Shown here: in pieces, positions 31,616 through 40,969 of the stretch
How positions within the stretch are numbered: the stretch's first letter is position 1
Layout of the letters: every line of letters starts with the position of its first letter
From: Hymenopellis radicata
Taxonomy: Eukaryota > Basidiomycota > Agaricomycetes > Agaricales > Physalacriaceae
Assembly: GCA_015501595.1 (NCBI GenBank)
Contig: JADNRX010000460.1
Span: 1 to 40,969 of the forward strand
Reading direction: 5' to 3'
Length of the DNA: 40,969 nucleotides
Notes under the pieces: model-generated
The model's database searches: none
The model's input: only the letters and a program-made list of their open reading frames with translations
Told to the model about the DNA's origin: nothing
Program-made: the position numbers and the translations under genes

Positions 31616-32753
31616 ATACAGATTAGAGACCTCAACGAGTCAGATCCAGGTCTGACTCGCGATCCGAGTGGCGAGTACTCGAGGCCGAACGAGCCTACTC
31701 GTGATCCGCAAATGACTCGACCCGCGTTGACTCGCGAGTCAAACGAGTCGAGTACTCGCGATTCTGGCGAGTACTCGGAGGCGATCCGGATCACCAACGA
31801 GTCAGGAATACTCGCACATCACGTCGCGTACACTCACCTAACCCAAGGTCCATTCATGCCCGGCGAGCATCCCCAGGCAATTGCACGGGGACACTCAGCC
31901 GTGCATGAAGCAGGGACTGAGGGGGGAGATGGTGGTGGTGGTGGTGGTGGTGGTGGTGGTGTGGTGATGGTGGTGGTGGTGTGGTGGTGGGAGGGGACTG
32001 AATGAAGAAAAAGGAAGAAAAAACTCACCTGACAGTGTTCTCGCCTTGGCTCGCCATCCCGCCGCCGCCACCATCGCCGCCCCACCATCGCCGCGTCATC
32101 TTGTCGTTGGTGTTATCGTGGACGCGTTGTCGTGAACGCGTCCTTGGTCTCCTCATCCGCGTCGATATTGTCCAGCGCCGTCGGCGGTCGTAATGCCGGT
32201 GTCCGTCGTCCAGTCATCGTTGTCGTTGTCGTCCTCCTCTGCTGCTGTCGCAAAGACAGCAGCGGGCCCGGCACAGAGCCGAGACCCAGATCCACCACCC
32301 GGCATGCAGCCAAGGTGGAATTAAACACCCCAAAGGCCGCCTGACAATCGTCAGAGCGGCAGAGGCGACAATCGTCGCACTCTGGGTGGTGGTAGTGGTG
32401 GTGCGAAGCAGGAGAAACGACCCGATCGTGTGCTGACGCGGCCTCTCGGCGTTTGCCGGATCGTGAGAATTTGGAAGAAATTCACCCGAACGTCTCGTTT
32501 GGGCGACGCAAGGGCCCATTCAACTTGTAAAAAATTTGTAAATTTAGTTAAAATATATATCTACATTATTGCGAGTCAGACCGAGTACTCGCGACGAGTA
32601 CTCGTGCCTCCAAGGCCGTACTCGCGATCCTTATATGATCCGACTCGTTATTGATCCGCGGATCAAACGAGTCGAGTAGCCGAGACCCCCGGCCGGATCG
32701 AGTACCCGAGTATCCGCGTGACCCGCGAACTCGTTGAGGTCTCTAATACAGAT
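31616..32753. mobile_element. hAT-like element, 1.1 kb, with 8-bp TSD ATACAGAT, upstream of the oxygenase start
   Basis: The element proper is 31624-32745. Termini TAGAGACCTCAACGAGT are identical on both strands. The duplication ATACAGAT occupies 31616-31623 and 32746-32753. Both ends are packed with GCGAGTACTCG-type subterminal repeats (31640-31790; 32570-32720). It lies 53 bases before the oxygenase ATG (31563). No transposase was recognised inside. A GGT microsatellite and CGCC-rich stretches fill the centre. Confidence 0.85.
31930..31990 (+). repeat. GGT microsatellite
   Basis: About ten consecutive GGT units followed by interrupted TGGTGG units, within the hAT-like element at 31624-32745. 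Confidence 0.9.
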
Positions 32754-32777
32754 ATGAGCGAGAAAGGGTATGCAGAA

Positions 32778-32834
32778 GGGTATGGAGTGGGGGTCCGCGT
32801 CCCAAGGTCGAGTCTTCGGGCCCACTCCATACCC
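32778..32834. other. 14-bp perfect stem hairpin
   Basis: GGGTATGGAGTGGG (32778-32791) pairs exactly with CCCACTCCATACCC (32821-32834) across a 29-base loop. It lies within the large hAT, between the nested element and the hAT-like remnant. Not a tRNA; role unknown. Otherwise nothing was recognised in 32754-33112. Confidence 0.55.
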
Positions 32835-33112
32835 GCCCCCACGCACAAGTCCGCAGACCGCCCAAGAAACCCGAAGGTACGGCGTCGAAAAAAAGAAAGA
32901 CGTACTTGGGTAAGACTTTACGGAGTGTAGCCACACATGGTGCCAAAGTCGTAGTGGTGGTGGTGGGAGATGAAGAAATTTTTAAAGTTTGATCAGACAG
33001 CGACGGCATTATAAATATTATAGTCCGATGAACAGTGTTCAAAATGTAACTTTAAGGCGTCCGTTGTAAGGAATCGCTTGAATTTCATACGGCTAATGAA
33101 ATGTATGCATGA

Positions 33113-33410
33113 CTACTCTGCAGGCGTGTCCTTCGAGTCCAATGGGCCGACTTTTCCCAAATCATCCTCAAAATCTTCGTCGAGCTCCGAGGTTGAATCC
33201 TCTTCGACTGCGTTCTAAAATCAATTGATGAGTCGGGTACGAGACAAGAAATTCAACGCTATGTACCTCTAACGCACGCAACAACTGGGCTACCCGTATC
33301 GCGACGATGACATTGGAAGGATTGTATTGTTGACCGCGCGACATGTTTTTGAGGGTGGAGAAGACACGTTCAACGGGGGTGTTGTTGCAAGAGGAGACAC
33401 TCTGGGACAT
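33113..33410 (-). pseudogene. hAT dimerisation-domain-like remnant
   Basis: On the minus strand, SVSSCNNTPVERVFSTLKNM followed by NPSNVIVAIRVAQLLRALE (ending 33267), an intron 33266-33215, and an acidic tail (NAVEEDSTSELDEDFEDDLG...) ending at TAG 33113. PVERVFS followed by a helical AIRVAQLL run resembles the C-terminal dimerisation region of hAT transposases. Upstream (to about 33870) the minus strand shows further short spliceable blocks, such as AARECIAR / KKALEPKYATSRRR, but with stops. It may be debris of a second hAT transposase or an accessory gene of the large element. Confidence 0.35.
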
Positions 33411-34262
33411 GGCGTAGGTTGTTGTGGGAGTGTCGGGAGAGTGCGTAGTTGGTGGTGGTAGTCTTGGTCAAGGTGATGATCGAGGAAACGTTGCAAGGTG
33501 GGTAAATGAATCTCGGGTCGACGAGTACGAGTACTGTCCGGAACGGACGCATACGAGTGCTCGTCTCCCTCGACAAGGAATCAGTTTAGGATTGGCGCTA
33601 GGCGGAAGTCTCAGTTCGAAGACGGAATGAGGAATGAATGCAAACATACTCGCCCCGACGTTGCTGCTAGTTGCGATAAGGGATAGAGCGGTTCTTCACG
33701 CGGTACGTTGCTGCGTGAGCGTTCTCTCGCCTCCGGGAAGTCGCATACTTGGGTTCCAGGGCTTTCTTTCTGCAATGAAAAATCAGTCAAGATCACTGGA
33801 AATAGCATCTAGCACGCACCGAGCTATGCACTCCCGCGCCGCCTTCTGTTGCTGTTGTCTATAATGTCTGGTTTCTTGAGATCCCCGCTTGAGGCTTATC
33901 CTGTCGTCGGCGCTGTCGCTTAACGCTCAGTGTCGCAAGGTCCAGGTGCGTCTTCGGAAGCACGAATGGTTGGCGAGGACCGGCACGCTGGGAGGACAAC
34001 ACGAAGAGTAGACTGCTAGAGAGGAGACGGCAGCAAAGCAGCAAAGTCGGCACGACGATGATGGTGGTAAGTGATCAAGTCGTTCTCAGATCAAATAGAT
34101 CTGTCCTACATGATCTATGGCACTTTTGTTCATTCAAGTGTCAAACACTCTATTCTGCTTAGATTCTCTTTACAAGTCGAAGAACATTAAATCCATGAAA
34201 TTAAAGTAATGATGCAAGTAGAACTACATGGACGTCGTGATAAAGTAATCAAAGAACGAGAA
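33411..34262. other. Gap between hAT remnant and hAT transposase gene
   Basis: Contains the broken blocks mentioned for 33113-33410 and the 3' flank of the transposase gene. A pair of CGAGTACGAGTACT-like motifs near 33518 recalls the subterminal repeats of the element at 31624-32745. No intact gene. Confidence 0.3.
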
Positions 34263-37200
34263 TTAATCTGATGTGAACGAAGAACCGAGGGCCTCCAACT
34301 GGGCATCAAGAAGGGCGCGCTCTTCATCCTCTTGGAGTAACGCCGCGAAAGGATCAATAGTTACGACCTCATCGTCTTCTGCCTCGTTGACTTTCGCAAA
34401 GTCTGTCTTGTCCTCGCGCCATCGCGCCTTCATCAGTTGGAGCTCTTCGAACTTAACCGAGCCCAGCTTCGCGCGTAAAACAGACGCGGTCTCGCCACTG
34501 CTAGAGAACAACCGCTCACAGGAGACTGATGTCGCCTGTGCAGGGAGGATGTCGACGGCGATGCGGGCAACTGTTGGATAACGACGAGCATTTTTCTAGA
34601 TCAGGAGGTAAGAGAGAAGAATAAGAATAAGATGGGAGGACTAACCGGCCAATAGACACATAAGTCGGTTTTGGCTGTGACGGATTTCGACATGCGCTTG
34701 GTCCACGAACGCAGCTCCGACTCCCAAGACTTATGGCGATCGTTTCCACGAGTCTTAACGAGAGCGGCGCGCGCCTGTGCAAATGCATCGTTAGGATCGT
34801 CGTCTGCATCTGAGGTTACCGCGGGTGATGAGGAACGAGTAGGAGCAGGGGAAGAAGTAGCAGGGGGTAAGTCTTGATCATCGCCTTTGTCTTCCGGCTC
34901 ATCGTCGTCATCGTCATCGTCGTCCTGGTCGTAGTCTGACTCAGAGCTATCAGAGTCAAGGTCGGGACCAAGATAGTCCCCAGTGAGGCGTAGAGGCCAA
35001 TACTTTTCCATCTGTTTGATGGTTAATGTTGAAAACATTAGAAAATCCGAATCATAACGCACAGCAGTTTCGACGACCTTTCGCGCTTCCTCTTGCCAGT
35101 TCTTGGCGTTCTTGTTACCCTTTGCGATTTCCTCCTTCTGAGCGTCCGCACCGCCCCAGTTCGTATCCATCCAGAGAAGCTTGTAATTGGGATGTACGAC
35201 TATTCATAAAGGTGAGCGGAGGATCAGACACGAAAAGCCCACGTACACATAGCGAGAATATAAGAGGGTTTGAGATCGAACTTGCTGTAGTACTTGTCAA
35301 ACTTTTCGAAGCCGGCATCGAGTGCGGAATGATATAACGTGTATTTTGGGTCGTTCCGCTTGATGGTCCAGGCTCTGAGGAGTGTTTCGTACGCAGGAAG
35401 GACACTGTAGATCGTGGGTGTCTCGCTTGACGACCAGCTCTGTTGAATACCATGCGGATCCTAAGGGAAAATTAATAAAATCAACTAATAAGAAAACACA
35501 AGAACGCACAGCAAGAATCTCGCGAATATCCACAACACGAAGCCAGGCTTTCGGTTTAAGCTTGAATGCCGTCCAAGGAATTTTCTTGACGGGCTTGCCC
35601 TTCTGTCGGATGATGGTGATGGGGCCAAAGCGCTCGTCCGCTGCAGAAATGAAACGATTGATGGCCTAAACATTAGTGAGTAAACACTTGAGTACCGGCG
35701 ACCGCAGAAGGGACTTACGCTCGAAAGTTCAATAGCGCGATCAACCATTCCATACGCGGTTCCCCAACGTGTATTTCCATGGAGGATTAAGGAAAGGGTA
35801 GGCTCCATTTTCAACTCGGTTTGAAGGCCGTGGAAGTAGGCGATCCGTTGGCCAGATGCTTGAATTTTGACACTTAAGGTCCGAATGGCCGCGAGACAGT
35901 CGATGTCGCCGTGTATAAGATTATCGGGCTCGCTGGGATCCCACTCCCAAATGGCTTGTGTAGTAGCGATGGCGGCCTGCGACGTGATCTCGGTCATGAC
36001 GGCTTCGATTCCAAGATTGAGAATATGTGCAAGACACCTAATGCAACTGTTAGATATATTCACCACAGAAAGAGAGAAAAGGACATTAGCTGGTGCTGAG
36101 CGGCGTTCCAATCGCCTAGATCCAGTGCTCGGTGAAGCTTCTCGAGGGTGACGCAGAGGGGTCCATTGCTGGGCGCGTTATCCAAGGTAAGATCACCAAG
36201 CTGAAAATTCAAACTCAGCAAAGGAACTGGTAAATGCGTACAAATGAACAGACCTTCGAGATCTTTCGGTCAACATCGATGATGCCAACTCGCTGGCAGG
36301 TACTGAAGAAGTACCTGCCCTCGTTCTCGCCACTATGGTCGCCCTCGATTGCTCGAAATCCGATGACGGCGGTGCGGATACTCCATCGCGGCATTTTCTT
36401 CTTGCGCAACGCAATCACTGTCCAAGTTCCAGTGACGCCGAGAAATCCCGTCTTTCGCGCAAGTCTTTCGGCGGTCCACCCATCCGCGGCACAGCAGACC
36501 ACGCCAAGCGCCTCCTGTTGTGAAGGTGAGTTGTTTGCTTCAAATTCTAATCGGACTTACCTGGATTGATTTCTTATCAGCTTCCAAAGCCGCGACACAT
36601 TCATTGTGGATGTACTTCATAACTTTGTGGGATGTGGGGAGTTCACGAGATCAGGTGGCTGGGCGCATGGCGACGAGTACGTTGCGAAATTTGGGGGCGT
36701 CGGCGGTGGCGAGAGACTGCCTCAAATCAGTACGTGCATAGTTTACTGCAATTAAAACTTACCTGATCCGTGCAGCAGATGAACTTCGCAATGTGCTCCT
36801 CTGCGGATTTCACCGAAAACTCCTTTGGAACTTTCGACGGCTTGAAGACGCCCAACAAGGTCCCCGCGTTTGGGTCTTTCCCCGCTTTGACCACCTCCGC
36901 CTTCTTTGCCGCCACCTCTTCTGCCTTTACCATATCTGCCGGCTTCGCTTTTTGGCGGATTTCTATTCCCTTATCCTTGCAGTACTTCTCGTACACCGCG
37001 AAATGCTGCCGACAGTGGACACGCAGTGACGAATTACTTCCAACCTTGAATGCGGCGCGGAGGCCTCCTTTACCCTCAACGATGGATGGGTTCGCTCTGA
37101 TGACCAGGTAAGCAAATGAAGTTGCGACAATAGAATAATACTAACTTGCAGATAGTGCAGAATCATCCCGTTTGCGGCAAATCGTTATGAAGGCCGCGGA

Positions 37201-37654
37201 ACACAACCTTCTTGACCGGTTCAAATATGCTGTTCAAGTCGTCGGCGGCTTCTCTTGTTGGCTGTATCTTGGCAATCTCGGCAACATGGCGTGCGTGGAG
37301 GATCTTGGGGTACTCGGTCAGTCAAACTATCATTCTTTATTAACAGTGTCAGCTTACCGGAGCATCCTCATCTGCAGATTCCTCGTGTCCTTCATCCTCA
37401 TCGACGTCCATGGCTGAGTCGGGAGACGATACGGGGTCGGGTTTCGCTGCCTTCTTTCCTCGGCGATGCTTCGCGGGTGCGGCTTCCGGTTCATCGGCTT
37501 CACTCTCATCTACCTCGGACGACGTATTCCCTCGGTGACGTTTGCTGGAGCCCGACTTGGAGGTCGACGCCGCCGTCGACCGTGTTTGCAACGGGGGGGT
37601 CGATTTCTTGGCGGCTGCTGTCCCTTTTTTCGCAATGGTCTTCTTGTTGGCCAT
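34263..37654 (-). pseudogene. hAT transposase gene of the large element, inactivated
   Basis: ATG at 37654; about ten exons on the minus strand. Exon 1 (37654-37358) is basic and acidic low complexity; exon 2 starts YPKILHARHVAEI. Then come SNSSLRVHCRQHF (BED-type His/Cys pattern), CCAADGWTAERLARKTGF with the first catalytic Asp, LTLDNAPSN with the second, RCLAHILNLG, NTRWGTAYGMVDR, and the C-terminal ATSVSCERLFSSSGET dimerisation motif, ending SSFTSD at 34263. Order and motifs match Agaricomycete hAT transposases. Two lesions are visible: a frameshift near 37170 (the conserved GMILHYLQ lies out of frame with FRGLHND) and a TGA at 36651-36653 inside AMRPAT*SRELP. The gene starts about 400 bases inside the right terminus of the 11.4-kb element, the usual place for its own transposase. 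Confidence 0.8.
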
Positions 37655-37829
37655 ATTGGTCCCCGTAGGTGTATGTCGTGGTTTGTATATCTGAAACGGA
37701 CTGTTACGATCATTTTATATTACGGTCTGTTTGTATTTATTAGTTTTACCTCTTCTGTACGGTTTGTTGTTACTGTTCATCGAGCTCCCAAGCTCCTGTA
37801 GTAAGTACAAAAATATATTTCTTCCTGTA

Positions 37830-38056
37830 GCATCTTGACCAGTCTTAACTGGTCAAAACCGGTCTTAACCGCCCCAGTTAAGACTGGTTTTAGTCAGTTA
37901 GAGGGCAGTTAGGTGTTTACCTCCGGCGAAGCATAGCCGTTAACCGTAACCGGTTAAGTTTGTGACCGGTTACGTTGTGATCAGTCAAATTTTCGGTTAA
38001 GTTCGGTCAAGTTATGCACCTTAACCGGTTAAGCGTGACTTGACTTTCAAACCCTA
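37830..38056. repeat. Right terminal and subterminal region of the large hAT
   Basis: Repeated GACCAGTC / AACCGGTT / CGGTTAAG motifs leading to the terminus GACTTTCAAACCCTA. They mirror the motifs at 26635-26815. Confidence 0.75.
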
Positions 38057-38064
38057 GAGAGGAG
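38057..38064 (+). repeat. 8-bp target-site duplication of the large hAT, right (GAGAGGAG)
   Basis: Exact copy of 26627-26634. On the host minus strand these bases encode part of the SPL codons at the break. Confidence 0.85.
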
Positions 38065-39890
38065 ATAGGTATTTGAAGACAACATTGGTCCAGAGATCGA
38101 CGACGACAGATTTGAGGTCAGCATGTCCAGTGGTTGAAAACGGATATTCGACTTGCAACGAACCGGACCAATCGTAAAGTGCCGGAATGAAGCTCTCCTT
38201 GAAGCGGCGCGTGTCAACAGGGTGGTTTGCAAAGGGAAGATCGATGAGAGCGAAGGTTTTCTTCGTCCGAGTGGTTTTCATGGTGGCGGCATCAAGGTCG
38301 ACGTCTTTCAAGACGATGGCAGTGTCAGTTGTCGCGGAAGTCTAGAAGTTAACTGATAAGGAAATGATCACATGCGCACAAATCACGCACCGAGTTACCA
38401 CGTTTCCCCCTTTTCGCCTTAACCTTTCCCATCGTTGATCCTCCTGACAGCAGCGACTCCCAGTTCGCGTTCATCCCGCCCACGTCGCTAGTGCGCGGCC
38501 GCTTGGCACTGGAATGGATCAGCAGTAATCTCAACATGGCAGATCGACATACTTGTCCTTTTCTTTGTCGTCCGTTTCCTTTCACTTGGATCCAGTTTTT
38601 GCCCCGGCCGTTGGAACAACCTCCATGGAAGGACGTGGTGGTGGTGGAATGGCGCGAGAGTCTGCAATCTCCTTGCGCATGGCAGCTTTGTCGGGTTTGA
38701 CCTGTAAGTCATCATCAGCAGCTTCATTGTTTGGGAACGGCCGCTTACTTTTGGTACTTGCGGCTTAGCTACCAATGTTTTCTTGATTTTCGTTGCTGCA
38801 GTTTGGGACTCTTTGCCTTTCGCTTTCGCGGCCTTCTTCAAGCGGAATTCTGCCTTCATTTTGGCGATCGTGCGCGCGATCTCCGCCTCCTCCTCGTCTG
38901 AATCGACGAGCATCCTGTCATCATTCGCGCTAGGGGATGCGCTGCCGCGGTAGTCGCCATCACTGTCGGATACATCAAGGACGTCCTCGGCCTCCTGGCC
39001 GCCATTCGCACTTTGGTGGCGAGCAGCTTTTCCCTTTCCCATGTCTTCCTCCTCTTCATCCTGTCGCTCGCGCATGGCCATGTCCCCAAAAAACAGGCCG
39101 TCTGAACCGCCATCCTCAGGATCATTGTGGAGGAAAGTGTCGTGCTGCGCGCCGTCCTCCATCTCGGCATCGCTCTCGCCCTCGCCACTAGCCAAGTTTG
39201 CCTCAGGCTCTAACTCGGGGATGAGGCCAAAGTCTGGTTGTGCGAAAGGTGAAGGTGCGCGGTGTAGAGTCCGGGAAGCTCTTGGCGATTGTGGGAAGCG
39301 CGTCGGGGTCAATTTATGAATGGGAGGCGGCGGAGTACCACCACCATCCTCGACACTAGAGTCGCCATTGCTTACAGGCTCCTTCGTGACTTTCTTGTCT
39401 TGACTCTCATTCTCGAGCAAGGCTTCAACGGAGACAGTCTCAACGACAGTGGCGGAGACGCTCTGAACAACAGTGGTCGAGGCAGGATCTGTGACAACGG
39501 TGGAGGACGAATCTGTAGTGGCGGCCTTCCTTATCCTGGTAGCACTGGCTTTTACTGGAATAATCTTTTCGGATGCCCTTAGCATGTCGGCTACGGAGAC
39601 GTTTTGCATCTGCAAGTGTTTGTAAGTCAGTTTCTTCACGAAAGATGGTGAAAAATAACGTCTTTGTCCTCCTTTGCTAGCTGGTCTTCTAAGGCTGCGA
39701 TGCGGGTTGTCTTCTTCTTCTGCTCTGCTGCTTTTTTATCCACGGCGGCTGCCTTTTTAGTGGCCTTTACCTGGTCAGCCTTTTCGCGTGCTTCGCGCTG
39801 CTCCTCGCGCGAGACAGGGATGAGCTCCTTGGGCGTCACAACCTTCTTGTTGCGCAATGCCATCTTTTCCTGTGGCGCTTGTGGGGCCAT
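38057..39890 (-). pseudogene. Uncharacterised Agaricomycete gene, 5' part (split by the 11.4-kb hAT)
   Basis: Exons 39890-39660, 39609-38749, 38701-38586, 38508-38391 and 38341-38057 keep one frame. The ATG at 39890 (CACAATGGCCCC context) starts MAPQAPQEKMALRNKK. A second in-frame ATG lies upstream. Residues 30-77 form a Lys/Glu/Ala coiled coil (AAVDKKAAEQKKKTTRIAAL). Exon 2 is long, acidic and low complexity (SDSDGDYRG, DEEEAEIARTIAKMKAEFR). Exon 5 carries the conserved part: KTFALIDLPFANHPVDTRRF, FIPALYDWSGSL, LKSVVVDLWTNVVFKYLSPL, where it is cut by the hAT. It continues in frame at 26626. I recall this arrangement (coiled coil, low complexity, then a LP..RRF..FIP.L..W.GS domain) in uncharacterised Agaricomycete proteins. 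Function unknown. Confidence 0.55.
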
Positions 39891-40222
39891 TGTGGTTGTG
39901 ATTGAAGAAGGAAAATGCTCGATCGGTAAGTAATAATGTGTTGCCATTGTCAATATGTTGGTAACTCTTCCAAGCCGGATATGGCCTGTTTCGTCTTTCC
40001 CACTTACGACGACGAGCTTAGCTGGTGAGATTGATTATTACAGTGCCAATCTGCAAGACTGACTCAAGGCCAGCAGCTAGCCAGAACAAGCTAACAAGGC
40101 ATCTGTTCTACGTTTACCAGGATACATTTACGAGGATATTGTCGATCCCTGCACGCGATTTATCACACATCTATTCGCATGTCCCCTCATCTGCCCCACC
40201 CAGCACTTCACGCTATCGAGCT

Positions 40223-40969
40223 ATGAATACCATACAGTATCGATCTCGTCGTTATTCCTGCCCATTTCACTGTGGTAGACGTTTCGTCAACCTCTCAGGC
40301 CAAACTCAACACGTGAACGCAGCCCATCGTCGCATCACCCCAGCCAGCGCCGACTCCTACACCTTCCCAAGCTCCACCATCAACGACGTCTGATGATGAC
40401 ATTCCGCGGCACGATGATATGGACATATCGTCGCCGCCGCCGCCGCCATCGCCTGTTACGGATGAAATCCCACGCGTACAACGTACTTTTCACCCTTACA
40501 TGACTGGTAGGTCTACTTTCCAAGTTCATAAGCTGCAATACTGACTTACCTTTAGGCAAGCCGTGCGATGTGTATGGCAATGATCTGCCAGCGGATGCTC
40601 CTCCACCACCTCGTTCTCCGCCTGACAACCCTTATGAGCCTTTTGCGGGTGAGGTCGAGTTTCGACTTGCCGACTTCACCTTTCGCAAGGCGGCGCTCTC
40701 CGAAGGCAAAACCAAGGAGCTTCTCGAGATCTTTCAACTGTCCATGGAGAGCACAGGTCATGAAGGCCCCTTCAAAAACCCAGAGGCCATGTATACCTCT
40801 ATCGACGACATTCCGCATGGCAGTGCACCCTGGAAGTGTTTTCTCAGTGAGCCGCCCCCGAATCTGCCTGCAGATGCACCCGCCTGGCTGGAACAAACAT
40901 ACGAGATCTGGTATCGGACCCAGATACCGTTGTGAAGAATATCCTTGCAAATCCGGACTTCTCTGATTC
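40223..40969 (+). pseudogene. Plavaka-type transposase, 5' part, frameshifted, runs off the window
   Basis: ATG at 40223 begins MNTIQYRSRRYSCPFHCGRR with a C2H2-like finger (CPFHCGRRF..LSGQTQH). After a likely frameshift near 40320-40350 the frame continues through SDDDIPRHDDMD to QRTFHPYMTG (40506). A 49-base intron (40507-40555) leads to KPCDVYGNDLPADAPPPPRS, YEPFAGEVEFRLADFTFRK, ELLEIFQLS, MYTSIDDIPHGSAPWKCF and AWLEQTYEIWYR. This order (finger, FHP...G.PCD..G..LP..TPPPP, F.LAD..F, PW..F, YE.W.R) is the N-terminus of Plavaka transposases, CACTA-related elements of Agaricomycetes. At about 40914-40918 one base is missing: DPDTVVKNILANPDFSD follows in another frame. So it is a decayed copy, with its catalytic region outside the window. 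Confidence 0.85.

Larger units (their letters stand above)
26635..38056 (-). mobile_element. Large hAT transposon (11.4 kb) carrying a Tet-like oxygenase gene
   Basis: Termini TAGGGTTCGAAAGTCCAGT and (reversed) TAGGGTTTGAAAGTCAAGT fit the hAT start TAGNG. Perfect 8-bp duplications GAGAGGAG flank it. Both ends contain dense AACCGGTTAA / GACCGGTC subterminal motifs (26695-26815; 37850-38035). A hAT transposase gene (34263-37654, minus) begins about 400 bases inside the right end. The minus-strand oxygenase gene (27502-31563) and a short hAT-dimerisation-like remnant (33113-33410) are the other coding parts. Removing the element and one duplication joins the two halves of the host gene in frame. 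Later insertions inside are a 445-bp MITE (26824-27268), a Copia-type LTR element (28174-30670) and a 1.1-kb hAT-like element (31624-32745). Without them the original was about 7.3 kb. The transposase is now inactivated. Confidence 0.8.

Noticed and set aside
31493..32005. Long frame through the GGT microsatellite as a Gly-rich protein.
   Set aside because: It spans the end of a hAT-like element and its subterminal repeats; low complexity explains the openness.
26635..38056. The AACCGGTT-rich ends first looked like two copies of a tRNA-derived SINE.
   Set aside because: The two stretches are in opposite orientation, share ends starting TAGGGTT, and are flanked by the same 8-bp duplication. 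They are the two ends of one hAT element.
1..40969. CRISPR arrays, bacterial operons, ribosome binding sites.
   Set aside because: The sequence is fungal nuclear DNA with spliceosomal introns; no regularly spaced identical repeats with unique spacers were seen.

Overview
The window looks like nuclear DNA of a basidiomycete fungus (Agaricomycetes). Coding regions are cut by many short GT-AG introns of about 44-65 bases. The recognisable families are Agaricomycete ones: a Plavaka transposase, a Tet-like 2OG-Fe(II) oxygenase, expanded seven-helix membrane proteins and an Agaricomycete rve-type integrase. Intact ordinary genes are few. Most of the DNA is transposable elements, nested insertions and gene remains. 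All family names come from reading translations by eye; no search was run.

Left part (1-13.4 kb): an uncharacterised multi-span membrane protein (376-1578), two related seven-helix membrane protein genes in opposite orientation (4380-5861 plus strand; 11045-12444 minus strand) with a third broken 3' copy (10403-10710), remains of an ankyrin-protein-type gene (6433-7560, and a second scrap near 8730), and an 821-bp foldback element with a perfect 9-bp target duplication (7634-8454).

Middle part (13.4-25.8 kb): a nest. A roughly 0.75-kb repeat that is continuous at 3297-4045 recurs in four pieces between 13386 and 21387. It is split by a 4.7-kb Mutator-like element carrying an aldehyde dehydrogenase pseudogene, by a 2.1-kb element with inverted termini, and by a third stretch. 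Then follow a small Cys-rich gene (21499-21980), a convergent integrase-type gene (22018-23273) with a 148-bp MITE inside a coding exon, and a cluster of TA-flanked MITEs, one of which holds a hAT-like element.

Right part (25.8-41 kb): an uncharacterised gene (25848-39890, minus strand) is split by an 11.4-kb hAT transposon (26635-38056). The transposon has 8-bp duplications GAGAGGAG and inverted termini starting TAGGGTT. The host frame reads straight across the empty site. Inside are a decayed hAT transposase gene (34263-37654) and an apparently intact 472-residue Tet/JBP-like 2OG-Fe(II) oxygenase gene (27502-31563). That gene has itself been hit by a Copia-type LTR element in intron 2 and by a second hAT-like element just upstream of its start codon. 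A transposon carrying both a transposase and a putative DNA-base-modifying oxygenase is the most interesting object here. The window ends in the first exons of a frameshifted Plavaka transposase.
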